Shown: positions 1 through 8,916 of the stretch, in pieces
Position numbering within the stretch: position 1 is the first letter of the stretch
How the letters are laid out: each line of letters starts with the position of its first letter
Assembly: GCF_018257575.1 (NCBI RefSeq)
Contig: NZ_JAERJP010000003.1
Span: 140,499 to 204,498 of the forward strand
Direction: 5' to 3'
DNA length: 64,000 nucleotides
DNA from: Tatumella sp. JGM91
GTDB taxonomy: Bacteria > Pseudomonadota > Gammaproteobacteria > Enterobacterales > Enterobacteriaceae
The notes under the pieces: model-generated
What the model was told of the DNA's origin: nothing
Databases searched by the model: none
The model's input: the letters and a program-made list of their open reading frames with translations, nothing else
Made by a program: the position numbers and the translations under genes

Positions 1-1
1 G

Positions 2-835
2 ATCCTCCGTACTCTGATGACACAACGTGGTTTTTATCCGATGGTGGCAGCCCAGAAGCTGGGCGTACCTTATAAGCTGACCATTGACCCGGCACCGGCA
101 CCAGTGGCCGGTTTGTCTCAGGGGGCGGAAATTGCCAGGGTCAGGGAGCTTATGTACTGGGGGATGGACAATCTGGCCCGCAGCGAATGGGCAAATCTGA
201 TTCACAGCAAACCGCAGCTTCAGCAGAGGATGCTGGCCCGCTATGCCAGCGAACAGCAGTGGTGGGACTTAAGTGTACAGGCGACAATCACTGCTAAAAT
301 GTGGGACAGCCTGAAAGAACGCTTTCCTCTGGCGTGGCAGCAATATTACCAGCAGTATTCGGCTGGGAAAGCTATCCCGGTAAGTTATGCGATGGCCATT
401 TCCCGGCAGGAAAGTGCCTGGAACCCGAAAATACGCTCCCCGGTCGGTGCCAGTGGTCTGATGCAGGTAATGCCTGCAACCGCAGCCCATACAGTAAAAA
501 TGTTTCCTGTCAGCGGTTATAACAACAGCAGCCAGTTATTGGATCCGCTGATGAATATCCAGATCGGCATGCAGTACCTTGATTATGTCTATCGTCAGTT
601 TGATCAGAACCGTATTTACTCCTCTGCGGCTTATAATGCCGGCCCGGCCAGGGTACGTAAGTGGCAGGCGATCAGTGGCGGTAAACTGGATGTTGTCGGA
701 TTTATCGAAACTATCCCCTTTGCAGAAACCCGTAACTATGTGAAGAACGTGCTGGCATATGATGCTTATTATCGTTATTTCATGGGACAGCCGGATCAGG
801 TGTTACAGGATGCAGAGTGGAAGAGCCGCTATTGA
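2..835 (+). CDS. slt: Soluble lytic murein transglycosylase, C-terminal part (cut by window start)
   Basis: The reading frame is open from the first bases, so the gene starts upstream. About 277 C-terminal residues of a roughly 640-residue periplasmic enzyme are present. The enzyme cleaves the MurNAc-GlcNAc bond of peptidoglycan and forms 1,6-anhydro ends. The visible part holds the end of the superhelical linker and the whole SLT catalytic domain. The catalytic Glu lies in the motif SRQESAWNP (codon at 410-412), followed by GASGLMQVMP and SSAAYNAGP, both hallmarks of the family. The ATG at 17 is internal, because the homology extends upstream of it. The stop codon abuts the trpR promoter, as in E. 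coli. Confidence 0.95.
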   Translation: MLRTLMTQRGFYPMVAAQKLGVPYKLTIDPAPAPVAGLSQGAEIARVRELMYWGMDNLARSEWANLIHSKPQLQQRMLARYASEQQWWDLSVQATITAKMWDSLKERFPLAWQQYYQQYSAGKAIPVSYAMAISRQESAWNPKIRSPVGASGLMQVMPATAAHTVKMFPVSGYNNSSQLLDPLMNIQIGMQYLDYVYRQFDQNRIYSSAAYNAGPARVRKWQAISGGKLDVVGFIETIPFAETRNYVKNVLAYDAYYRYFMGQPDQVLQDAEWKSRY

Positions 836-836
836 G

Positions 837-873
837 TATGCTATGCTTCCGTACTCATCAATGAGTACGGAAG
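837..873 (+). promoter_or_regulatory. trpR promoter -10 and TrpR operator (28-bp palindrome)
   Basis: A perfect inverted repeat with 13-bp arms and a 2-bp centre spans 846-873 and contains GTACTC and GAGTAC half sites like those of the E. coli trpR operator. A -10-like TATGCT at 837-842 (repeated at 842-847) sits just before it. The transcript would start inside the left arm, so this acts as a DNA operator for autorepression rather than an RNA hairpin (inference). The right arm also contains the GGAAG that serves as trpR Shine-Dalgarno. Confidence 0.75.
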
Positions 874-879
874 CCATCT

Positions 880-1203
880 ATGTTGCCCTCTGTCAATGCA
901 GAAGAAAATTTTGAATTTAACTGGTCACGTTTCGTGAATTTAATGAAACAGGCAGTGGAGGATCAGCAGACGGAAACATTATTACAATTAATGATGACGC
1001 CGGATGAACGTGAGGCCCTGGCGACCCGCCTGAGGATTATTGAAGAACTGATGCGCGGGGAGATCAGTCAGCGACAGTTAAAAGACCAGCTGGGGGTGGG
1101 CATCGCGACCATCACTCGTGGCTCTAACAGTCTGAAAGAGTCTCCGGCGGCATTCAGACAATGGCTGGAATCTCAGTTGTCTCTGAATACTGATCAGCGG
1201 TAG
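880..1203 (+). CDS. trpR: Trp operon repressor TrpR
   Basis: The protein has 107 residues (E. coli 108) and is a dimeric repressor that binds DNA when loaded with L-tryptophan and controls trp, aroH and trpR itself. The core [17 protein letters not shown] and the helix-turn-helix at about residues 66-88 (ITRGSN) match the family closely. R50 and R80 correspond to the tryptophan-contacting arginines R54 and R84 of E. coli. The N-terminal arm differs, as usual for this disordered region. The start ATG at 880 follows GGAAG. The 3' end overlaps the convergent yjjX by 10 bp with no terminator between them. Confidence 0.96.
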   Translation: MLPSVNAEENFEFNWSRFVNLMKQAVEDQQTETLLQLMMTPDEREALATRLRIIEELMRGEISQRQLKDQLGVGIATITRGSNSLKESPAAFRQWLESQLSLNTDQR

Positions 1204-1709
1204 TAAGGGTGCTGTAGCGGACATAACGCCAGTAACAGTGCCTGATGATAAACCGAAGTGCGGGTCAGACGACCTTCGGTTAATACGCCGAGAGCCCCCC
1301 CTTTATGTTTAATATTTTCAATACCGGTCAGCTCCGCCATTATTTCCCCCAGTTCTCTGCCGTGCTGAAGTTGTTCTGATACGGCGGGCGGCAGCAAAAA
1401 GCTGGCAGAACGGGATTCTCCCCGCTGGCTGGTATTCTCTATAACTATCCATGCAAAAGCATGTGCTCCGTCGATGCCGGCTTCTATTGCAACCCAGAAG
1501 TCGGCATCCGGCTGACGGTTACGGGCATTGGCAACCCGTTGGCGGGCTCCGGTCAGGGTTTCTGTATCGCTGATGGGCTGAGCACGTACACCGCTGTCGG
1601 TGTCAGCCGCAGAAATCTGACACTGATTGACACCAAAGACATCTTCAAAAGCCTGTAAGATAGCACTGATTTTTGCGGGGTTGCTGGTAGCGACGACAAC
1701 GTGGTACAT
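1194..1709 (-). CDS. yjjX: Inosine/xanthosine triphosphatase (non-canonical purine NTP phosphatase)
   Basis: The protein has 171 residues from the ATG at 1709; an in-frame TTG at 1718 would add three. The ATG start gives an N-terminus ([14 protein letters not shown]) that aligns with E. coli YjjX, so I prefer it. The family hydrolyses ITP and XTP and so clears damaged nucleotides from the pool. Motifs seen are SNPAKI near the N-terminus, [20 protein letters not shown] and the C-terminal [11 protein letters not shown]. It is convergent with trpR, overlapping it by 10 bp, and divergent from gpmB. Confidence 0.95.
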   Translation of the reverse strand: MYHVVVATSNPAKISAILQAFEDVFGVNQCQISAADTDSGVRAQPISDTETLTGARQRVANARNRQPDADFWVAIEAGIDGAHAFAWIVIENTSQRGESRSASFLLPPAVSEQLQHGRELGEIMAELTGIENIKHKGGALGVLTEGRLTRTSVYHQALLLALCPLQHPYYR

Positions 1710-1767
1710 AATAGTCAATTCACTCAGGTCGGTGGGATACGCCGGCCCAGTATAATGGATAGATAAT

Positions 1768-2421
1768 ATGCTACAAGTCTTTCTGGTTCGTCATGGTGAA
1801 ACCCTGTGGAATACGGAACGTCGCCTTCAGGGGCAAAGTGATAGTCCGTTAACTGCACAGGGAGAGTTGCAGGCAAAGCAGGTGGGAGAACGCCTCAAGT
1901 CTTATGGGATCACGCATATTATCAGCAGTGATTTAGGCAGGACTCTTCAGACCGCCAACATTATTGCACAGTACTGTTGTTGTCCGGTGTCGACCGACAG
2001 CCGTTTACGGGAGCTGGATATGGGTGTCCTGGAAACCCGGCAACTGAGAGAGTTGAGTGCAGAAGAAGAGGGCTGGCGTAAGTCGCTGGTGGATGGTAGT
2101 GAAGAAGGGCAGATTCCGGGGGGCGAAACCATGTTTGCGCTGGCCGATCGTATGCAACAGGCTCTGGATGCCTGCCGGGAATTACCTGCGGGCAGCAGGC
2201 CTTTACTGGTCAGTCATGGAATGGCTCTGGGGGTATTAATCAGTACGCTGCTGGGCTTACCCGCGTGGGCGGAACGGCGTTTACGTCTGCGAAACTGTTC
2301 TTTGTCACGGGTCGATTATCAGAACAGTGAGTGGCTGGCGAATGGCTGGGTGGTGGAAACTGCCGGTGATGTTGCGCATCTGACCGCAGATGCTCTGGAT
2401 GAACTGCAACGCCAGGTATAA
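1768..2421 (+). CDS. gpmB: Histidine phosphatase family protein GpmB (phosphoglycerate mutase-like)
   Basis: The protein has 217 residues (E. coli GpmB/YtjC 215). The phosphoacceptor His9 lies in [10 protein letters not shown]; the second catalytic His is in [10 protein letters not shown]. The name reflects similarity to cofactor-dependent phosphoglycerate mutase, but the E. coli protein's true substrate is not settled, so the physiological reaction is left open. A TATAAT at 1751-1756 lies just upstream of the ATG, which would leave an almost leaderless mRNA if used; no strong Shine-Dalgarno is seen. The stop codon is inside the bidirectional terminator shared with rob. Confidence 0.95.
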   Translation: MLQVFLVRHGETLWNTERRLQGQSDSPLTAQGELQAKQVGERLKSYGITHIISSDLGRTLQTANIIAQYCCCPVSTDSRLRELDMGVLETRQLRELSAEEEGWRKSLVDGSEEGQIPGGETMFALADRMQQALDACRELPAGSRPLLVSHGMALGVLISTLLGLPAWAERRLRLRNCSLSRVDYQNSEWLANGWVVETAGDVAHLTADALDELQRQV

Positions 2422-2458
2422 TTTCCCTGTTCCCGCAGAGGGGCTCAGGGAAATTATA
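2417..2458. terminator. Bidirectional terminator between gpmB and rob
   Basis: This is a perfect inverted repeat with 13-bp arms (TATAATTTCCCTG and its complement) separated by a 16-nt loop. The left arm overlaps the gpmB stop codon. The AT-rich outer ends provide weak U-tracts in both directions, fitting the convergent gene pair. Confidence 0.75.
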
Positions 2459-2464
2459 AACGGG

Positions 2465-3352
2465 TCAGGCAGCCCGTCGGCTTTCGTTACGGATAGGGAT
2501 CAGATATTCGCAGGTCAGCTCGGCGGTATTTTCTTTGGTGAGTTTACCGCCTGGCGTATAAAAACGTTCGATATCCTGACCGGCACGCCGTGTCAGACCG
2601 AGAGTCGGCATACAGGTGCTGTACAGGACCAGAATAAAGTCCTGCAGCTGTTCCTTCGGCCCTTTATAGCTGAACTGCACATAATCTCCGCCTTCGAGAA
2701 TAATCTTCTGCGCTGACTGAAGGCTATCTCCGGCATCGTTCTCAGCAACCGCAGTGGTGTACAGGATGTCCTGCTCATCTTCTTTATCGGCGCTGGTACG
2801 TACCTGATGCAGACCATACAGAATCTGTGGTGCTGAGTCCGTATCATGCAGAAACTGACGCCAGAAATGGCTGCGCATCTCTGCCCGGTAAACCGAAATC
2901 TGCTCCAGCGTACAGCTGTAGTTTTGCGTCTGTCCCATCAGCGTTGTTTCCGGCAAGCTGATAAAGACCGGTTGCGGCATAGAAAACTCGCCCATACGAA
3001 TAGGCGGCCGCAGGCCGCAAGAGTTCCAGTCAGATGCGCGGCGGTAACCGGCAGGCGTCTGATTAAATTGTTTCTTAAACGCGCGGGTAAATGTCTGCTG
3101 AGAATCAAACCGGTATTGCAGAGCAATGTCCAGGATTGGACGACTGGTAAGTCTCAGAGCGACAGCTGCTTTGGATAAACGCCTGGCGCGGATATAAGCC
3201 CCGATAGCATGACCTGTAACGTTTTTAAACATCCGCTGCAAATGCCATTTGGAGTAACCGGCTTTGAACGCAACATTATCCAGAGATAAAGGTTGGTCCA
3301 GGTGGCTCTCCAGCCAGACAAGCAAATCGCGAATGATACCAGCTTGGTCCAT
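2465..3352 (-). CDS. rob: Right origin-binding transcriptional activator Rob
   Basis: The protein has 295 residues (E. coli 289). It belongs to the AraC/XylS family and activates the mar/sox/rob regulon for multidrug, solvent and oxidative stress resistance; it also binds the right border of oriC. The N-terminal two-helix-turn-helix DNA-binding domain (about 1-105) is almost identical to E. coli (MDQAGIIRDLLVWLE; HLQRMFKNVTGHAIGAYIRA). A GyrI-like effector domain follows from about residue 120. The region between residues 195 and 235 differs in length from E. coli. It is convergent with gpmB and divergent from creA. Confidence 0.96.
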   Translation of the reverse strand: MDQAGIIRDLLVWLESHLDQPLSLDNVAFKAGYSKWHLQRMFKNVTGHAIGAYIRARRLSKAAVALRLTSRPILDIALQYRFDSQQTFTRAFKKQFNQTPAGYRRASDWNSCGLRPPIRMGEFSMPQPVFISLPETTLMGQTQNYSCTLEQISVYRAEMRSHFWRQFLHDTDSAPQILYGLHQVRTSADKEDEQDILYTTAVAENDAGDSLQSAQKIILEGGDYVQFSYKGPKEQLQDFILVLYSTCMPTLGLTRRAGQDIERFYTPGGKLTKENTAELTCEYLIPIRNESRRAA

Positions 3353-3558
3353 ATTACATCCTCACAGTCCTGGTTGGCACAATTGAACAGTCATTATTTA
3401 TAAATATAAGAATAGCATTTAATGCAAAAATAACCGGAAAGTTACAACTGTATCGTTTCCGGTTGTTACAATAATTCCATGCGACTAAGGAATACTTGAA
3501 GCTATCAATAATAACCTTATATTGATTATTCAGTAATCACCTAATAAGCGGTAACTTA

Positions 3559-4047
3559 ATGAAAATCAAAAAACTACAGTATTTTATTAATAAACTTGCA
3601 GCCGCAGGCTGCGTATTCTTTACGCTTTCGGGGGGAGTACATGCCGAAGAGATAGGCTCTGTAGATACGGTTTTTAAATTTTTAGGCCCCGATCATAAGA
3701 TTGTAATCGAAGCCTTTGATGATCCGGATGTTAAAAATGTTACATGTTATATCAGCAGAGCAAAAACGGGCGGTATAAAAGGCGGATTAGGGCTGGCGGA
3801 AGATACGGCTGATGCGGCGATTTCCTGCCAGCAGGTCGGGCCGGTAACTGTGCCGGATAACCTGAAACCGGGTGAAGCCAGTGTGGTATTTAAAAAGCGT
3901 ACTTCTCTGATATTTAAGAAGCTTCAGGTCGTTCGTTTTTACGATAAAACCCGTAATACTCTGGTATATCTGAGCTATTCAGACAAGCTGGTGGACGGCT
4001 CACCAAAAAATGCGATAAGTGCGGTACCCATAATGCCGTGGCATTAA
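3559..4047 (+). CDS. creA: Periplasmic CreA family protein
   Basis: The protein has 162 residues (E. coli 157). A signal peptide with a basic start and hydrophobic core ends at about VHA-EE (residue 29). The mature part is strongly conserved ([16 protein letters not shown], two Cys in VTCYI and ISCQQ that may form a disulfide). The molecular role of CreA is not established. In E. coli it is followed by the two-component genes creBC and by creD; here a terminator and arcA follow directly, so creA stands alone. Confidence 0.94.
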   Translation: MKIKKLQYFINKLAAAGCVFFTLSGGVHAEEIGSVDTVFKFLGPDHKIVIEAFDDPDVKNVTCYISRAKTGGIKGGLGLAEDTADAAISCQQVGPVTVPDNLKPGEASVVFKKRTSLIFKKLQVVRFYDKTRNTLVYLSYSDKLVDGSPKNAISAVPIMPWH

Positions 4048-4065
4048 TTATCTGGCACAAAATGC

Positions 4066-4108
4066 AAAAAAAGCCCGCCGGTCATGGAGACCGACGGGCT
4101 GTATTATA
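4066..4108. terminator. Bidirectional terminator between creA and arcA
   Basis: A GC-rich hairpin (arms AGCCCGCCGGTC at 4072-4083 and GACCGACGGGCT at 4089-4100, one internal mismatch) is preceded by an A-run that becomes a U-tract for arcA on the minus strand. The plus-strand side is followed only by a mixed AT stretch. It sits between convergent creA and arcA. Confidence 0.85.
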
Positions 4109-4125
4109 ACAGTCCGCAGGGAAAG

Positions 4126-4845
4126 TTAGTGGTTTTCTAACTCACCACAAAAACGGTAGCCTTCACCATGAATGGTGGCAATAATTTCCGGTGTATCGCT
4201 GTTGGACTCAAAATGCTTACGAATACGGCGGATAGTGACATCCACAGTACGGTCATGAGGTTTCAGGTCTCTGCCAGTCATCTTTTTCAGTAAGTCTGCC
4301 CGGGTCTGGATTTTGCCCGGGTTTTCACAGAAATGCAGCATGGCACGAAATTCACTGCGTGGCAGTTTATACTGTTCACCCTGCGGGCTGACCAGCGAAC
4401 GGCTGTTAATATCCAGAGTCCAGCCATTAAACTGATAGTTTTCGACGTGCTTACGCTCTTCGCTGCTGGCGGCCAGATTCATGGTCCGTGACAGCAGGTT
4501 ACGGGCACGGATAGTCAGTTCCCGTGGGTTAAAAGGCTTGGTGATATAGTCATCGGCACCAATTTCCAGGCCGAGGATTTTATCGACTTCATTATCGCGG
4601 CCAGTCAGGAACATCAGGGCAACACTGGCTTGCTCACGTAATTCACGTGCCAGTAACAGGCCATTTTTACCTGGCAGATTGATATCCATAATCACCAGGT
4701 TGACATCATTGTCAGTCAATAACTGATGCATTTCAGCACCATCGGAGGCTTCGAATACAACGTATCCTTCAGCTTCGAAAATACTTTTAAGGGTATTTCG
4801 GGTTACTAGCTCGTCTTCGACGATAAGAATTTGCGGGGTCTGCAT
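4126..4845 (-). CDS. arcA: Two-component response regulator ArcA
   Basis: The protein has 239 residues (E. coli 238) and is nearly identical to E. coli ArcA. The receiver domain (1-120) holds the phosphoacceptor D54 in [10 protein letters not shown], with acidic D11 and K104-type residues in place; the OmpR/PhoB winged-helix domain is at about 135-235 ([19 protein letters not shown]). It is phosphorylated by the membrane kinase ArcB under low-oxygen conditions and represses aerobic respiratory genes. A long intergenic region upstream carries a candidate FNR site. Confidence 0.98.
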   Translation of the reverse strand: MQTPQILIVEDELVTRNTLKSIFEAEGYVVFEASDGAEMHQLLTDNDVNLVIMDINLPGKNGLLLARELREQASVALMFLTGRDNEVDKILGLEIGADDYITKPFNPRELTIRARNLLSRTMNLAASSEERKHVENYQFNGWTLDINSRSLVSPQGEQYKLPRSEFRAMLHFCENPGKIQTRADLLKKMTGRDLKPHDRTVDVTIRRIRKHFESNSDTPEIIATIHGEGYRFCGELENH

Positions 4846-5110
4846 GGTTTGCTACCTAAAATTTGCCATCAAAATTGATACAAGGCATACAGTGCTGATG
4901 TCTGAGATATCGGTTGACGTATAATGAGTCTGCATTGCCAATTTACGACGTTTTGTTCTTGATGCATCACAGATTATGTCACTGACGGATTCAGCGTAAC
5001 TACAGCCGGTCTGTATGCGCCTAAACTGGAATTTATGCGTTTTATCCTAACCCCTTTAACAGCGGGCTAACAGCACCAACAACATTCAGGAAGCAAATAA
5101 AAACGCTTCG

Positions 5111-5124
5111 TTGACTTATATCAA
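5111..5124. promoter_or_regulatory. Candidate FNR binding site upstream of arcA
   Basis: TTGACTTATATCAA matches the FNR consensus TTGAT-N4-ATCAA with one mismatch. It lies about 265 bp upstream of the arcA start. FNR is known to activate arcA from a distal promoter in E. coli. The function here is inferred. Confidence 0.5.
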
Positions 5125-5341
5125 AACTGAGTGTAGCACGTTAACACTTGTGTGAAAAATATCTCTTTTTTATTCCTGTCAGAGGACAAATCGCTAAATT
5201 ATTCCCTATTAGTTGTTATATGGCCGTACACCGCAGACTGTGTTTTATAGATAACTGCATGTAGTATAAGAAGAAAGTTAATTGTTCAGGTAATTAATAG
5301 CTATTCCTGACCTGCTCCCGTGGAGCGTAACCGGTTAAAAT

Positions 5342-5364
5342 CCCGAAAGAAATCGGGGAGTTTT
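5342..5364 (+). promoter_or_regulatory. Short hairpin in front of yjtD
   Basis: CCCGA (5342-5346) pairs with TCGGG (5353-5357), followed by GAGTTTT. An upstream CTCCCG (5315-5320) could compete for the same G-rich strand. It may be a weak terminator or attenuator in the yjtD leader; the stem is short. Confidence 0.3.
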
Positions 5365-5406
5365 GCCATGGGTTTACCTGATTTTACGCATTTTTAAGGT
5401 GATGAG

Positions 5407-6093
5407 ATGTCATTCCCGATTATTTTAGTTTCTCCGGCGCGCGCCGAAAATGTTGGCGCGGCGGCCCGTGCTATGAAAACGATGGGATTCAGTGAGCTGA
5501 GAATCGTCAATAGTACTGTCTGGCAGGATCCTGCGGCTTATCGGGTTGCTCATGGTGCGACCGACATTCTGGATAATGTGCAGCAATTTGCTGATTTAGC
5601 GTCGGCACTGGCAGATGTTGACTTCTCCGTTGCCACCACGGCCCGCAGCCGGGCTCGTTACCATTATTATGCGACGCCGCAACAGGCTGAATCCCTGCTA
5701 AAAGAAAAACAGCAATGGCTGAACAGACTCGCGCTGGTGTTTGGCTGTGAAGAAAGCGGTCTGACTAACGAAGAACTGGCGCTGGTGGATGTGCTGACAG
5801 GGATCCCTATGGCAGTTGAATATCCGTCACTGAATCTTGGTCAGGCGGTAATGGTGTTTTGTTATCAGTTTTCTTCACTAATGCAGGTGCAGGCAAACGT
5901 CGTAAAAAGTGCAGATCCACAGCAACTCAGTGCACTGCGCCAGAGAACGCACCAGTTACTGGAAAAGCTGTCGGTCAGTGATGATGTAAAAATGGCTGAC
6001 TGGCTGGATCAACGGCTGGGACTCCTTGAACAACGGGACAGCGCAATGTTGCACCGTCTGTTACATGATATTGAAAAAAAACTGGCAGAGTGA
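5407..6093 (+). CDS. yjtD: SPOUT-family tRNA/rRNA methyltransferase YjtD (LasT, TrmJ-related)
   Basis: The protein has 228 residues, the same length as E. coli YjtD. It is a SpoU/TrmJ-type knotted methyltransferase. Motif 1 is PARAENVGAAARAMKTMGF, motif 2 LVFGCEESGLTNEEL and motif 3 PSLNLGQAVMVF. By family it should transfer a methyl group from SAM to a ribose 2'-OH; the RNA target of YjtD itself is not firmly known. The start ATG at 5407 follows AAGGTGATG. It is the last gene before the thr operon, as in E. coli. Confidence 0.93.
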   Translation: MSFPIILVSPARAENVGAAARAMKTMGFSELRIVNSTVWQDPAAYRVAHGATDILDNVQQFADLASALADVDFSVATTARSRARYHYYATPQQAESLLKEKQQWLNRLALVFGCEESGLTNEELALVDVLTGIPMAVEYPSLNLGQAVMVFCYQFSSLMQVQANVVKSADPQQLSALRQRTHQLLEKLSVSDDVKMADWLDQRLGLLEQRDSAMLHRLLHDIEKKLAE

Positions 6094-6226
6094 TCTGCTG
6101 TTAAACCCGCACATTTCAGTGTCTGATTTTGGTTTAAGCGGCGCTTATTGCCGGGATATGGGGATGCTGGCGGTTATTTCAGTATCAATGCGTATCTGTT
6201 TTTTCAGGAGTGTAATGATAAATATA

Positions 6227-6255
6227 TTGACTTATCAGGCGCTTTGTTTTACTTC
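6227..6255 (+). promoter_or_regulatory. Probable thr operon promoter
   Basis: TTGACT at 6227-6232 and TACTTC at 6250-6255 are spaced 17 bp apart. The -35 and the downstream CAGACAGAT stretch resemble the E. coli thr promoter region. The -10 match is weak. Confidence 0.5.
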
Positions 6256-6295
6256 TGAAAGCAGACAGATTAAATACAAGACAGACAGTTAATAA

Positions 6296-6367
6296 ATGCG
6301 AATCCACAGCCTGAACATTACAATTATTACCACCATCACCATTACCACAGGTAACGGTGCGGGCTGA
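6296..6367 (+). CDS. thrL: thr operon leader peptide
   Basis: This is a 23-codon open frame whose C-terminal half is a run of Thr and Ile codons ending in TTGNGAG, as in E. coli ThrL. It has six Thr and six Ile. Ribosome stalling at these codons when charged tRNA-Thr or tRNA-Ile is scarce should favour the antiterminator and read-through into thrA. No strong Shine-Dalgarno is visible upstream. The attenuator hairpin follows 20 bp after the stop. Confidence 0.92.
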   Translation: MRIHSLNITIITTITITTGNGAG

Positions 6368-6385
6368 CGCATAACAGGAAAAAAC

Positions 6386-6424
6386 GAAAAAGCCCGCTCC
6401 CTTATCAGGTGCGGGCTTTTTTTT
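6386..6424 (+). terminator. thr attenuator
   Basis: The hairpin has stems AGCCCGC (6391-6397) and GCGGGCT (6411-6417), flanked by an A-run and followed by eight T. It lies between thrL and thrA. Confidence 0.93.
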
Positions 6425-6451
6425 CGGCATAAATTCAGGAGTTATTGAACC

Positions 6452-8914
6452 ATGCGCGTGTTGAAATTTGGCGGAACATCGGTCGCAAATGCAGAGCGTT
6501 TTCTGCGTGTTGTCGACATACTGGAAAATAATGCACGACAGGAACAGGTTGCGACTGTCCTCTCAGCCCCGGCAAAAATTACCAATCATTTAGTTGCCTT
6601 AATCGAAAAAACCATTTCAGGTCAGGATGCATCCGCTAACCTGGACGATGCCCGTCAGATTTTCGACCAGTTGCTGAGTGGCCTTGCAGCAGCACAGCCA
6701 GGGTTTGATACTGCGGCAATGACAGCCTGTGTTGACAGTGAATTCAAACGTTTACAGCAAGTTATTCTCGGTATTAATTTACTCGGTCAGTGCCCGGACA
6801 GTGTAAATGCATCCGTTATCTGTACCGGTGAAAAACTCTCGATTGCGATTATGCAGGCGCTGTTACAAGCCAGAGGGCACCGGGTGACGGTCATCGACCC
6901 GGTAGAGAAGCTGCTGGCGATCGGCGGATATCTGGAATCGACAGTCGATATTACCGAATCGACCCGGCGGATCAGTGCCAGCCAGATTCCGCCCCAAAAC
7001 TACATCCTGATGGCGGGTTTTACCGCAGGTAATGAACAGGGTGAATTAGTGGCACTGGGACGTAATGGTTCTGACTATTCTGCGGCGGTGCTGGCCGCCT
7101 GTTTACGTGCGGACTGTTGTGAAATCTGGACCGATGTGGACGGTGTTTATACCTGCGATCCGCGTCAGGTCCCTGATGCACGGTTACTGAAATCTATGTC
7201 TTATCAGGAAGCGATGGAGCTTTCTTATTTTGGCGCCAAAGTCCTCCATCCACGGACGATTACCCCGATTGCACGGTTCCAAATCCCCTGCCTGATTAAG
7301 AACACCGCCAATCCGTCAGCACCCGGCACTCTGATTTCTGCAGGGCAGGGAGATGACTCAGCACCGGTGAAAGGCATCACTAACCTGAATAATATGGCGA
7401 TGTTTAATGTCTCCGGCCCCGGCATGAAAGGTATGGTCGGTATGGCTGCCCGGGTCTTTGCCGTAATGTCACGCAAAGGCATCTCGGTGGTGTTAATTAC
7501 CCAGTCTTCTTCTGAATACAGTATCAGCTTCTGCGTTCCTCAGAGTGAGGCTCTCTCTACCCGCCGTGCGCTGGAAGAGGAGTTTTATCTGGAACTGAAA
7601 GATGGCCTGCTGGACCCGCTGGAAGTGATCGAAAAGCTGGCGATTATCTCGGTAGTGGGTGACGGTATGCGTACACAGCGCGGTATTTCGGCCAAATTCT
7701 TCTCAGCTCTGGCACGGGCGAATATTAATATTATCGCCATTGCCCAGGGCTCGTCAGAACGCTCCATTTCGGTGGTGGTCAGTAACCAGGAAGCGACAAC
7801 CGGTGTGCGGGTGGTTCATCAGATGCTGTTTGCGACCGATCAGGTGATCGAAGTATTTGTGGTTGGTACCGGGGGAGTCGGCAGCGCATTACTCGACCAG
7901 CTGCACCGCCAGCAGGCATGGCTGAAGAAGAAGCATATTGACCTGCGGGTGTGTGGTATTGCCAATTCACGGGCATTACTGACCAATGTTCACGGAATCG
8001 GGCTTGATCACTGGCAGGATCAGCTGTCCGAAGCGACGGATGTTTTTTCCCTGGACCATCTGACCCGGCTAGTGAAAGAGTACCACTTACTCAATCCGGT
8101 TATTGTTGACTGTACTTCCAGCCAGGCTCTGGCCGATCAGTATGCGGATTTTCTGCGCGAAGGTTTTCATGTCGTTACGCCAAATAAGAAAGCGAATACG
8201 TCTTCTATGGCATATTACCGGCAGATCCGTTCTGAGGCGGAGAAAGCACGGCGTAAGTTCCTGTATGACACCAATGTAGGTGCCGGGTTGCCGGTCATTG
8301 AGAACCTGCAAAATCTGTTAAATGCCGGTGATGAGCTAATTAAGTTTAATGGCATTCTGTCCGGCTCATTGTCCTGTATTTTTGGCATGCTGGATGACGG
8401 TGTTTCGTTATCTGAAGCGACGGCCAGGGCACGCCAGCTGGGCTTTACCGAACCTGATCCCCGCGATGACCTGTCGGGGATGGATGTAGCGCGTAAGCTG
8501 CTTATTCTGGCGCGGGAAGCCGGTATGAGCCTGGAATTAAGCGATATCAGTATCGAAGCGGTTTTACCGAAAGAACTGACAGAACTGGCAGATACTGATG
8601 AGTTTATGCGCCGCCTGCCGGAACTGGATGAGGCATTTTCTGTACGGGCTGCTAAAGCGCGTGAAGAAGGTAAGGTATTACGTTTTGTTGGCGCGATTGA
8701 TGAACAGGGCCAGTGCAGTGTAAACATTGCCGCCGTCGACAGTAATGACCCGTTATTTAAAGTGAAAAATGGTGAGAACGCACTGGCCTTTTACAGCCGC
8801 TATTATCAGCCAATTCCGCTGGTACTCAGAGGCTATGGTGCCGGTAACGATGTAACGGCAGCCGGGGTGTTTGCAGATTTATTGAGAACTCTGACATGGA
8901 AGCTGGGAGTCTGA
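6452..8914 (+). CDS. thrA: Bifunctional aspartokinase I / homoserine dehydrogenase I
   Basis: The protein has 820 residues, the same length as E. coli ThrA. It catalyses the first and third steps of threonine synthesis from aspartate. The kinase domain starts with [17 protein letters not shown]; two ACT regulatory segments occupy about 310-460 (the site of threonine feedback). The homoserine dehydrogenase domain begins with the NAD(P)-binding [13 protein letters not shown] near residue 470 and contains VTPNKKAN and the [13 protein letters not shown] motif. It is the first structural gene of thrABC; thrB starts 2 bp after its stop. Confidence 0.98.
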   Translation: MRVLKFGGTSVANAERFLRVVDILENNARQEQVATVLSAPAKITNHLVALIEKTISGQDASANLDDARQIFDQLLSGLAAAQPGFDTAAMTACVDSEFKRLQQVILGINLLGQCPDSVNASVICTGEKLSIAIMQALLQARGHRVTVIDPVEKLLAIGGYLESTVDITESTRRISASQIPPQNYILMAGFTAGNEQGELVALGRNGSDYSAAVLAACLRADCCEIWTDVDGVYTCDPRQVPDARLLKSMSYQEAMELSYFGAKVLHPRTITPIARFQIPCLIKNTANPSAPGTLISAGQGDDSAPVKGITNLNNMAMFNVSGPGMKGMVGMAARVFAVMSRKGISVVLITQSSSEYSISFCVPQSEALSTRRALEEEFYLELKDGLLDPLEVIEKLAIISVVGDGMRTQRGISAKFFSALARANINIIAIAQGSSERSISVVVSNQEATTGVRVVHQMLFATDQVIEVFVVGTGGVGSALLDQLHRQQAWLKKKHIDLRVCGIANSRALLTNVHGIGLDHWQDQLSEATDVFSLDHLTRLVKEYHLLNPVIVDCTSSQALADQYADFLREGFHVVTPNKKANTSSMAYYRQIRSEAEKARRKFLYDTNVGAGLPVIENLQNLLNAGDELIKFNGILSGSLSCIFGMLDDGVSLSEATARARQLGFTEPDPRDDLSGMDVARKLLILAREAGMSLELSDISIEAVLPKELTELADTDEFMRRLPELDEAFSVRAAKAREEGKVLRFVGAIDEQGQCSVNIAAVDSNDPLFKVKNGENALAFYSRYYQPIPLVLRGYGAGNDVTAAGVFADLLRTLTWKLGV

Positions 8915-8916
8915 TT

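Larger units (their letters stand above)
4846..5406. other. arcA-yjtD intergenic region (561 bp)
   Basis: This is the divergent control region of arcA and yjtD. Only very short open frames (11-12 codons) are present; none resembles the small yjjY peptide that E. coli has here. It contains a candidate FNR site at 5111-5124 and a hairpin just before yjtD. The long AT-rich arcA leader agrees with the multi-promoter arcA region known in E. coli. Confidence 0.6.

Noticed and set aside
6185-6430. 81-codon minus-strand frame across thrL and the thr attenuator
   Set aside because: It is an antisense shadow of the leader and attenuator; its Lys/Pro-rich start comes from reading the T-run backwards.
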